Shown in pieces: positions 26,801 to 36,500 of a stretch of 64,000 nt of DNA. The position numbers and the translations under genes were made by a program. Below the pieces are notes generated by a model. It did not search any database, had not been told where the DNA came from, and saw only the letters and a list, made by a program, of their open reading frames with translations. The DNA comes from a candidate division FCPU426 bacterium (GTDB lineage: Bacteria; Oederibacteriota; Muellerivitia; Muellerivitales; Muellerivitaceae). The stretch is taken from positions 30,675-94,674 of the forward strand of contig PLZG01000079.1 of the NCBI GenBank assembly GCA_003152075.1, read 5' to 3'. Every line of letters starts with the position of its first letter. Within the stretch, counting starts at the first letter, position 1.

Positions 26801-29405
26801 GGTTTTATCAACTGCGGCCGCGGTATCAGTGGAAGCCGCTGGAATCCTGGACCTGGGCGGGAATGATTTAACGCTGGGCTCCTTAAGCGGTTCGGGGGGT
26901 GTTTCACTGGGCTCCCATAACTTGACCCTGGGGGACAGCACCAATAATGGTTTTGCAGGTGGCATTGCTGGCACAGGGGCCCTCTCCAAAGTCGGTTCGG
27001 GAGCCCTGACTTTGCTTGGAAACAACTCCTATAGCGGCGGAACCAGCTTCATCGGCGGAACCATTGACGCAAGCCAAGACAGCAACCTGGGGACGGGCAA
27101 CCTCATTTTCAATGGTGGAACCCTTCAAACAACGGCGGTCTTCGCTTCCAACAAAAACATTACGCTTGCCGGCAACGGAACTTTTGATTCCAACGGTTTT
27201 AACTCAAATCTTTTAGGGGTGATATCGGGGGGCGGGGCCTTAACCAAGATTGGTTCGGGTGCCTTAACGATAAGCGGAAACAACACTTATAGCGGCGGGA
27301 CCAACCTCAATGGCGGAACCCTTGATGTGAACAACGATAACAACCTGGGAACGGGGGATTTGACCTTTAACGGTGGAACCCTTCAGTCTCTCTCGGGACT
27401 CACCTCTTCCAAGAATATCGCTCTTGCCGGCAATGGGACCTTCGATTCCAACGGGTTTAATTCCACACTATCAGGGGTCCTATCGGGATCGGGTGCCTTC
27501 ACGAAGACGGGCGCTGGAATCCTAAACTTGAGTGGAACCAACACGAATAATGGGGTGGTCAACCTCAATGGCGGCATCCTCGACGTGGGCAACGATAACA
27601 ATCTGGGGGCAGGTAGCCTTGCCTTTAACGGCGGAACACTGCAAACCACGGCGGGAATCGTTTCGGCCAAGAAAATCGCCCTTATCGGCAACGGGACCTT
27701 CGATAGTTACAATAATAACTCCACCCTTTCCGGGGTGATTTCGGGCTCGGGCTCGCTTACCAAGGTGAACACCGGAACGCTGATTTTAACGGGAGTCAAC
27801 ACCCTTACTGGGGCAATCGTACTCAATGCCGGCACTTTGGCCATGGGGGTAAGCACCGCCTTTGGCTCGGGCTCGGTCGTGGTGAATGGAGGAATCCTAG
27901 CGGACAACGGATCCCCGATTACGGTCAATGCGGGAGGGAATTACACGCAAACCGGTGGAACCTTGCAAATTGGCCTCGACGGCCCACCAGGTACTGCAGT
28001 TACTGGAGACCGCTTGAATTTTACCGGCGCGGCTAATCTTGGCGGCACCTTGGGTGTGACAATCCGAAACGGCTACGTTCCCCTAATCGGGGACAGTTTC
28101 CAATTCCTCTCCGCCTCCAGCGTCAGTGGCAGGTTCAGTCAATTAAGCGCGCCTTCCCAAGGGATGAGGTGGTACCCCGAATACCAATCCACAGGAGTTT
28201 TTCTTCTGGCTATCCAACCCACCTTGGCGATTTCAGGAACCGCGAACCAAACCGCCGTGGGCGCGTGGCTGGAAAAAAATCTTTTGGATAAGGGGCTGGA
28301 CTCGCTCGTGCCTTCCCTGGGAGTCCAATCAACCACAAGCCTCCAGTCCAATTATGATTTAATCGCTCCAGAGGAATTAGCCTCGCTCTATCAAATGGGT
28401 TTCGCGGCGATTGATTCCCAAACCGGTATCGTTGAGGGCCGCTTAGCCAGCCTTCGTGGAATACCCTCAGCCAAGGCTTCCCGTTATTCCTCAAATGGGG
28501 ACGGCCCTCTTTTCGCGGCCAACTTATCCGCGGACACCGAAAGGGACATGGCCCGGTCGGCTTTGTTGGAAGAAAACCTCCAAACCCCGGAGAATGAATG
28601 GGACGTTTATGCCCAAGGGAACGGCGATTTTGCGTCGATCAAGGCTGATGCCAACGCGGGCGGATATCAGTTCTCAACCGCTGGGTTCACTGCTGGGGCC
28701 GACCACCGTTTCACCAAGGAACTGGCGGGCGGCGTTCTTTTAGGCTACGGACAGGGAACAGTCACCCCGACCGCTGGCGGAAAGTTGCAATCCACGGGGG
28801 GCTTGGCGGGACTTTACGGCGGATGGCACCAGAACGGCCTTCACGCGGAGGCCCAAGTGTCGGCGGGTATCAATCAATACACCACTCAAAGGGTGGCTTA
28901 TGGTGGGACAGCCACCGGAAGCACCCAGGGACTTCAGTACGTGGGTCAATTGAACTTGGGATATGAGTGGAAAAAGGGCCGTTTTACCATGGGGCCTTTC
29001 GCCTCGGGTCAATATAGTTATGTTGGAATTAACAGCTTCACCGAACAAGGGTCCCTCGCGCCTTTAACCATCCCAAGCCAGGGCGAAACTTCGTTTAGCA
29101 CTAAAATTGGAATGGACGCAAGCCCCCGTTTTAAAATGGATAGCCTGATTCTGATACCCAATATTAGCGCGGCTTGGAAATATCAATTCCAGGGATACCA
29201 GGACAATTTAACCGCCGGGTTGGCCAGTGGAGCCAATTTCACGGTTCAGGGTCCTGCGACCGGCCAAAGCGAAGCCGTTGTGGACGTGGGGGTAAGCGCC
29301 AACTTTAATCAAGTTCTCTCTGCAAACCTGCAATATGAGGGAAAACTTGGTTTTTCCAATTATGATTCCCAAAGTTTTTCAGGTGGTTTGAGCTACGGGT
29401 TTTAA
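23850..29405 (+). CDS. Giant autotransporter: two repeat regions (about 19-20-aa STAGSxxI-NN repeats; PATR-type repeats) plus C-terminal autotransporter beta-domain
   Basis: Signal peptide; many repeats of [L/F]xFxxxSTAGxSxIxNN (about 24240-25690); GTFTKTGSGALTLxGTNTYSGGTSLNGGTI repeats (about 25920-27830); C-terminus GGLSYGF. Confidence 0.88.
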   Translation: MQFKAKNQFKAVRGLFFLTGILGWLFAASSSAQTWLNSPATNDWNTGTNWDTSTIPNATSAFATFGASNTASVSLSASVTLDSILFNPGAPSYTLNTNGNSFSLVGGGVTNSSGAGQTFNIDGSGAVSFMNGATAGNATLANAGLLSFHNTSTAAAASINNGNLFLLYDTTTLANSTVVNNNNMVMDNNSTAGNSKITNGGNINLFTNATAGSATLINNNNIYFHNTSTAGGATILNNNYLSFADSSSAVTANINNGNTLEFYNSSTAASATLINNSNLNFYDTSTAASAAISNTTTGNLTFLNNSNAGSASIFNANNIVFRDNASAGSATIFNSVNPTSLNFYNNSTAANSTILNNDSVAFQDSSTAGSSTITNNGHLVFASNGSTTFSTAGNAQIQNNYALYFQNYSTAGNSSISNGGVTDSVLNFSNNSTAGSSTILNNFNSTLNFTDNTTAGHSTITNNATLFSFNLNSTAGSSAITNNGNLTFNDNSTGGNALISNQSHLYFLNNSSAASASITSNIYLEFNDTSNAGSATIANTGTVRFYTSASAGSASVSNASGATILFNQTSSAGSATLANNGYLQFGDTTTAGNSNIINDGYLLFSNTSTAGAATLTTNAGGTIVFDQSADSGTARLIVNSGGLFAIDSLGSSNFNVGSIEGGGTFKLGSHTLTTGSNNLDTTVSGTILDGGSLTKVGTGTLTLGGINLYSGGTGLNGGTIAVSNENNLGNGDLSFNGGTLKTTAGITSYKLIALPGDGTFNSNGFNSTLGGVISGTGTFTKTGSGALTLYGTNTYSGGTSLNGGMIDILNDNNLGTGDLSFNGGTLQVLAAFTSAKNIALPGSGTFDSNGNNSTLSGVISGGGTFTKTGTAALTLTGTNTYSGGTSFLGGTIDVGNDNNLGTGNLTFNGGTLQFTAGLASSKNIDVIGNGTFDTNGFNSSLSGVISGGGTFIKTGGGSLTLNGTNSNPGLTDINSGTLLLGGAGVLSTAAAVSVEAAGILDLGGNDLTLGSLSGSGGVSLGSHNLTLGDSTNNGFAGGIAGTGALSKVGSGALTLLGNNSYSGGTSFIGGTIDASQDSNLGTGNLIFNGGTLQTTAVFASNKNITLAGNGTFDSNGFNSNLLGVISGGGALTKIGSGALTISGNNTYSGGTNLNGGTLDVNNDNNLGTGDLTFNGGTLQSLSGLTSSKNIALAGNGTFDSNGFNSTLSGVLSGSGAFTKTGAGILNLSGTNTNNGVVNLNGGILDVGNDNNLGAGSLAFNGGTLQTTAGIVSAKKIALIGNGTFDSYNNNSTLSGVISGSGSLTKVNTGTLILTGVNTLTGAIVLNAGTLAMGVSTAFGSGSVVVNGGILADNGSPITVNAGGNYTQTGGTLQIGLDGPPGTAVTGDRLNFTGAANLGGTLGVTIRNGYVPLIGDSFQFLSASSVSGRFSQLSAPSQGMRWYPEYQSTGVFLLAIQPTLAISGTANQTAVGAWLEKNLLDKGLDSLVPSLGVQSTTSLQSNYDLIAPEELASLYQMGFAAIDSQTGIVEGRLASLRGIPSAKASRYSSNGDGPLFAANLSADTERDMARSALLEENLQTPENEWDVYAQGNGDFASIKADANAGGYQFSTAGFTAGADHRFTKELAGGVLLGYGQGTVTPTAGGKLQSTGGLAGLYGGWHQNGLHAEAQVSAGINQYTTQRVAYGGTATGSTQGLQYVGQLNLGYEWKKGRFTMGPFASGQYSYVGINSFTEQGSLAPLTIPSQGETSFSTKIGMDASPRFKMDSLILIPNISAAWKYQFQGYQDNLTAGLASGANFTVQGPATGQSEAVVDVGVSANFNQVLSANLQYEGKLGFSNYDSQSFSGGLSYGF

Positions 29406-29576
29406 AGTTCCTTGTAAACAAAGTATTTCCGGGCCTATTTGAGAGCTTGAAGGTGTGTTTTTTCCAGTTAAGAAGCGTATAATCTAGTCATTGTCCCCCC
29501 ACGGCTTTCCCATTCCTTCGAAAGGGTTCGCTAGAATTTCCCCTAATTTAATTTGAGGGGATTTTTATGTTGTGGG

Positions 29577-30675
<1,099 letters not shown>

Positions 30676-30912
30676 CATTTTTTTGATCAGGTTGAGTAAG
30701 TCTGAAATTTTTTTAAACCATTAAACTCATTTCGTGACCGCTTTCGCCTTCATCGTGAAAATGATTGTTATTTGAGGGGCTTGGGGTCTTTAATCTAAGT
30801 TGCAGGAGCCCAATTCGGCTGATACAATGCCTCCCCTGAAGTGGCGTCCTCCTCTTTTAGGGCGCTTTAGCGCCTGAGCCAATGTCAATTCCGTATCAAT
30901 GGGAAAAACGAT

Positions 30913-31602
30913 ATGCGATTATTCATGCAAATCCTCCTGGTCCTTTTTATCCTGGCCGCGGTTTACGCGATTGTGGTTGGCTTGGGACTCACCCGGGTAT
31001 TCAAGCGGCATAAATCCACGACCAAGACCGTCATGATCAATGATTTCGAGTACCCCAGGGATGATTTTGATTGGACAACGGGCGGTTACGTTAAAATCGA
31101 GCCCTCCACCGAAAACCAAACCCACGGAAAAAAGTGTGCGAAGGCGACATTTCTTTTGCAAAAACAGTTTTTTCCGGAACCGACTCCGGGTGTGCCTTCC
31201 TCCAGTTCCGGACCCACGACTTGGCGGCCTGAGATGATTTTGGACGTGAATTCGGTGACAAGATTGCCGGTTTACGAGTGGCAGGAATACTCGGCTTTGA
31301 AAATGGACGTTTTCAACGATCAAGCCCAACCCGTGACTTACCATCTTCAAGTGGCAGATTCCCGGGCCTTTGTTTATGAAACCTCGGGTCCTTTGACGCC
31401 GAAAAAAGTCACTAATATTTCCATGCCAACCGATGATTTGGTGAAAAGCCGGTTGGACCTGGTGAATATCCGATCCCTGAAGTTTTGGGTCGATATGACT
31501 GGCGCGACGGAACCGGTTGTCGTGTACTTGGACAATCTACGTCTGGAAGGCGATGCGACCGTGCCAGCCCCCAAAAAAGAAGCGCCTAAAAGTAAACCCT
31601 AA
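30913..31602 (+). CDS. Membrane-anchored protein with jelly-roll/CBM-like domain
   Basis: N-terminal TM; FEYPRDDFDWTTGGYVKIEP ... VVVYLDNLRLEGD typical of CBM-like sandwich. Confidence 0.55.
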   Translation: MRLFMQILLVLFILAAVYAIVVGLGLTRVFKRHKSTTKTVMINDFEYPRDDFDWTTGGYVKIEPSTENQTHGKKCAKATFLLQKQFFPEPTPGVPSSSSGPTTWRPEMILDVNSVTRLPVYEWQEYSALKMDVFNDQAQPVTYHLQVADSRAFVYETSGPLTPKKVTNISMPTDDLVKSRLDLVNIRSLKFWVDMTGATEPVVVYLDNLRLEGDATVPAPKKEAPKSKP

Positions 31603-31718
31603 AAAAAAAATTGAAGGCATCCTCTAGCGCCAAGACGCCAAGTAACATCCAAGTGTTCAGGAATAAAAAGAATGACTTGGAGTCTATGCGTCTTGGGGCT
31701 GGCATTTGTTTTGAAAGT

Positions 31719-33176
31719 TTAAAGAAAAATCGTTGTGGATATCTGGGATCCCAGGAATCCAACCGTATTGGTCGAATTATTGTTGTCCGTGGTTTGCCCC
31801 ATAAATAAACGAAAATCAACCCTGCCAAAAACCTTCTCCACTCCAAAACCAGCGTCTACTGTTGTGGTTAAGGTGTCCGGATTTCCACCTGTATAGATTC
31901 GATCTTCCAACACCAAACCCAACCGAAAGGCCCAAGTGGGTGACAACCACCTTTCTCCCCCGAAGGCCACTTGGTAAAGGTCAAAATCCGTGTTACTGGA
32001 ATTGAGTCCAGTGGAAAGCAAGTTTTGAGCGCCTACCACGTAGTTTTGGCTTTTCCATTGGAACCCAAAGGTGTATTCCTTCGGACTTTCCAATCCAATC
32101 CCAAAGCGGGTGCTAATTTGCTGACGATTGGAATAGTTATGAAAAAATTGAGAACCGTCACCTAAGAAATCAGGAACGTTTGTAAAGTAAATATCAACAC
32201 TCCCTCCCAAATTGAGGTTTTCTTGCTCCGAGAACGGAAAGATTAAACGGGTCGCGCAGTCGACGTTCATGGTTTGAAAATAGGTTATTTTGGATTTAAC
32301 GCCATCGCTGTAAAAGGCCACGGATTGGTCGTAATCGGTGTCGTAATTAATAAAATCGGTGGAAAAACGAATTTTGACCCGTTGGGGAATTTCATATAGA
32401 AGTTCGCCGCCGTATGAATAATAGTCCGTCGTGGGGGTGGTCCGGGTAACGGGAAAATTGGAATTGTTGGAGTAATAAAGGATAAGGTTTTGGTTTTCGA
32501 CGCTGGGGCCCAACTGGGTCGTGAAAAAGCCGCCCGCCTGCCAGCGCGGGGAATCGGGCGAGGATGGGGCTGGAAAGGTAGCGGCAATTCCAGTTTTTAA
32601 AAGCATTTGGTTTTGCCCGCCGGAGCTCGAGGCGAGCCCCGTGAAGGAATTCAAAAGGCCAGGGTCGTAATTCTTATCGGATTCAATATTAAGTATTTCC
32701 ACTCCCAGGGCGCCGAATGGAAGGGCATAAGCCGCTCGAACCAGTCCGCGGTATTGGGAAAGGGTATAGGTGTCGCTCGTATAAACGGGCAGGCCCTGCG
32801 TCGAGAGGAAATCCCCCAAAAGCTGAAAGGACCAGTTTGGGGTGGGGAAAAGCATCAACCCCTCATAGCGAATGGTGCTGTCGCTGATACGGGGAATGGT
32901 GGTCCAAGTCTGCTGTTTGCTGGTGCCCCAAGGACCTTCCTGGTCGGAGTAAAACCATTGCCCGGAGAGGTCAAACCGGCTCCGGGTGTTTAACAGGGCC
33001 AGGCCAGCCGGGTTGCCGTCCAAAAAAAGACTCAAATCGTTCGTTTCGTCCGTCATGATGGTGGTTAGGCCGCCTGTTGCCTCCACCCTGTTCTCGGAGG
33101 CGTAACTGATGGTAGGCTTGCCCGCCAAGCCCACCAAAAGTAGTAGGCAAAAGGTTATTCTCATGACTCGATTCAT
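31719..33176 (-). CDS. Outer-membrane beta-barrel protein, unknown
   Basis: Signal peptide; long amphipathic beta-strand pattern. Confidence 0.65.
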   Translation of the reverse strand: MNRVMRITFCLLLLVGLAGKPTISYASENRVEATGGLTTIMTDETNDLSLFLDGNPAGLALLNTRSRFDLSGQWFYSDQEGPWGTSKQQTWTTIPRISDSTIRYEGLMLFPTPNWSFQLLGDFLSTQGLPVYTSDTYTLSQYRGLVRAAYALPFGALGVEILNIESDKNYDPGLLNSFTGLASSSGGQNQMLLKTGIAATFPAPSSPDSPRWQAGGFFTTQLGPSVENQNLILYYSNNSNFPVTRTTPTTDYYSYGGELLYEIPQRVKIRFSTDFINYDTDYDQSVAFYSDGVKSKITYFQTMNVDCATRLIFPFSEQENLNLGGSVDIYFTNVPDFLGDGSQFFHNYSNRQQISTRFGIGLESPKEYTFGFQWKSQNYVVGAQNLLSTGLNSSNTDFDLYQVAFGGERWLSPTWAFRLGLVLEDRIYTGGNPDTLTTTVDAGFGVEKVFGRVDFRLFMGQTTDNNNSTNTVGFLGSQISTTIFL

Positions 33177-33474
33177 GGTTCCTCAATAAAAGGGGATGGC
33201 GAGTGGCAGTATAACACAGGGCCAATTGATCATGACCAGGGTTGCTCTGTCATGAAAAATCGTTAAAATAAGAAACGGGATCCAAGTCAAGGCGGAGTCT
33301 CTTACCCCGCTTTTTCCAGGTTGCTTTGAGAATGACTAGTTTATCTTTTGTTTTCGGATTTTCGAGCCTCCTGTTTTCTTTTCCTGCCGCGTTTTTTACG
33401 CGGATTTACCAGAGCCAGCTATCAACGGTTCGTTGTCAGCTGGTAGTTTGATTTCGACAATAAAATTAGCTGAT

Positions 33475-33506
33475 AGCCGACAGTGCGTAACTGTCGGCTG
33501 TTTTTT
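33475..33506 (+). terminator. Terminator-like hairpin with T6 directly upstream of the methyltransferase-fusion start
   Basis: AGCCGACAGT-gcgta-ACTGTCGGCT-g-TTTTTT. Confidence 0.6.
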
Positions 33507-33515
33507 AGGACTCTC

Positions 33516-36500
33516 ATGAACACCAACGTGGTTAAACCCGTCCGTCACGGGGATCAAATTGAACTTGAAATTTCCTCCATGGCTTTTGGCGGGGACTCGG
33601 TTGGGCGTTTCCAGGATTTCGCCATTTTTGTTCCCGGTGGCCTGCCGGGTGAACGGGTCCGAATAAAAATCACGCAGGTGAAGGACCACTACGCCACCGG
33701 TGAGATCCTGACCGTATTAAAACGCTCTCCCGACCGGGTAACCCCGGTTTGTCCCATTTTCGACGAATGCGGCGGCTGCCAATGGCAGCATTTCAATTAC
33801 CCCCGTCAGCTGCAAACCAAACGTCAATTCGTGGTGGATGCCCTCCAGCGAATCGGCAAATTGACCAATGTGGCAGTCCAGCCCTGCCTGCCATCCCCGA
33901 ATCCCTACGCCTACAGGAATAAGGCTATGCCGGTTTTGTCCATGAGGGATGGTCATTTTATATCGGGTATTTTCGAGCCCCGATCCCACCATTTAATCCC
34001 CTATCACACCTGCCCAATCCAAGGGGACCCGCTGAACGAATTGATCCAAAAGGTGTTGGCCAAAATAGACCGGTCGGGCTTGACCCCTTACCAAGAAAAA
34101 AAGCATACGGGGTTTTTAAGGCACTTGGCTGTCCGCCAGGGAGTCAAGACCGGGGAAATCCTTCTAGCCTTCGTGACCCGGGGTGATGTGCCCGAGGAGA
34201 GGCTTCAAAAACCCAGCGTGATGCCGGAGGAGATGGATCAAATATTACCCCGCATCGCGCGGGAATTGATGGAGGAAAACCCGGGATTGGTGGGAGTTCT
34301 ACAAAACATTAATTCTTCCCGCACCAATATCGTCTTTGGGCCAACCACCCGGGTCCTGGAGGGACGGGACCATTATTTCGAGGAGATCGATGGCCTGAAG
34401 CTGAAAGTCTCGCTCAAGTCTTTCCTGCAGGTGAACACCCCTCAAGCCGACATGCTCCATACCATCGTCCGGGAGGCGTTGGGGGAGCCGGCCAACAAAA
34501 AAAAATGGGGGACGGTGCTTGACCTTTACAGCGGCATCGGAACTCTCAGCCTTGCCGTCGCCGACAAAGCTGATTACGTGGTGGGGGTGGAGGAAATTTC
34601 ACCGGCGGTGGAAGACGCCAAGATTAACGCCCAACTCAACCAAAAAGACAACATCGATTTCCTGGAAGGGGATGTGGCCCCCATTCTCCTGGGACTCAAG
34701 GACAAGGGTCTCTCCGAGATAGACGCGGCCATTTTGGACCCGCCCCGTAAGGGCGTGCTGCCGGAAGTTCTGGCCCGCATCACGAGTTTTCACCCCGAAC
34801 GGATTGTTTACGTCTCTTGCGATCCCTCCACCCTGGCCAGGGACCTGGCGCTCCTGGTGAAGCATGGGTTCGCGGTGGATTGGGTTCAACCCTTGGATAT
34901 GTTTCCCCAAACCTACCATGTGGAGACGGTCGTCCGATTGAGCCGGGAGACGCCGCTTCCCACGGAAGTTTTATCCCAGGAAGCCAAGCCCGCTTTGGAG
35001 CCATTCCGCCTCAATAAACCCGAACCCCAGGCCTTGAATGTCACCGCCAATTTCCAAGCCTTTAAGGAAAAAACCGGAACCCTTTTTCAAGCCCTGTTCC
35101 AACAGGCCCGCGCGGCATTCAACTTATTGGGTTCTATTCTTTTCGCCCTATTGAGCGGAATAGGCCGGGTTATTCAAGCCCTAGGGCAGGGGATCGGGTT
35201 TTTGTTTCGCTCGGCGGGAAGTTCGGCTTCCCAGGCTGGGGGTAAGTTAAAAGACCTTGGACAGGGAACCTCCCAAGGACTTCACCAACTTGCCCAGGGG
35301 AGCACTCAGGCCACCCAAGGGGCATGGACCTCCCTTAGCGGAAAAGTGGCGGCTTTTCAGGCGGGATTGTCTGCTTTCCTGAAGAGAAAACCCAAAGCTA
35401 AGGCGATAAAGCCCGATTTGCCCGAAATATCTACCCCGCCTTCTATAAATAACCCAGTGACTATAACTTTTGATTCGATGGAAACTTTGGAAACGCAAAC
35501 TGAGGAAGAGGTCATTGCCTCCATCATTTCCGGAACCTCTACTCTTAAACCTCCAACTTTTGTTGAAACAACCACTGAAAAGCCTCCCTTAACGGAGGAT
35601 GCTGGTTTGGCCCGGGACGCTCCCGACAGGCCTGAGAACAGATCGTGGGAAAATTCCATCAATAAATCACTTGAGCTTCCAAAGGAAGAACCGGCCGCGT
35701 TCACGGGTGAGATTTACTCCCCCAAAATTTCCAGAACTTGGAAAATGCCCCGGGTTTCCCTCCCCTTGGATAAATGGTTCTCGGGATTCCGTGTTCAAAA
35801 GACCCTCCGTTGGGCCCTTCTGGCGGCATTTCTGGTGGGGGGCGGTTACATCGCCAAAGCCACTCTTTCCCCCGATGGCAAGAAAACCACACTCCTTTCC
35901 CCCGCGATTTCCCAAATGATTCCGGATGTCATCGCGGTCATGCCGACCCGTAATTTCCTTCGATATGAGATGGTTCCATTTGAAGTGAGGGTGAATTCGG
36001 AGGAACTTACTTATTTCGCCCAAATGCACGCGGTGGTCGAGGTTTTCCGGGGAGGGGAACCGGTCTCCATGGTGGATGGCCGCTCAAAGCTGACCCTTAA
36101 AAAAGACACGACCAATGGCCGTTTCATCGGTAATTGGCCCATTCCCTATAATCCCTCGCCTGGAACTTACCTGGCGGAGGTGGTGGTGTCTGCGCCCCAA
36201 TGGAATACCCCCAAAACTTTCGAGTCGGCTTTTACCATTTCACCCTTGAAACCCCAGGGCCTCTATCCCGGATACGCCGCGTTAACGATGGAGGGCGGCA
36301 AGCAGCTGATCAAGGGAGCCGTACCCGCCCTCGATGGAAGCGACTCCTATAAAGCGGACAACGCCATTGAGTGGGCCAAGTTTATGGGAGCCAACCTCTA
36401 TTGTTACCTCGCCGGACAGACTTCCATTTGGGACCATTTAAATCCAAAAGATTTTCCTTTCAACCGTGCCGACATGGAAACGGCAACCCGGTACGCCAAA

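Noticed and set aside
24462-27128. Multiple antisense ORFs within the autotransporter
   Set aside because: Produced by repetitive sense sequence; translations are Val/Pro/Leu-rich and lack motifs.
30857-30880. GGCGCT-tt-AGCGCC hairpin upstream of 30913 as a LacI operator
   Set aside because: Core and spacing differ from AAAGCGCTTT; could be a weak hairpin only, not enough support.
33483-33515. ORF-track start of the methyltransferase fusion at 33483
   Set aside because: This ATG-like start lies inside a terminator-like hairpin; 33516 (MNTNVVKPVRHGDQIELEI) fits the TRAM domain start.
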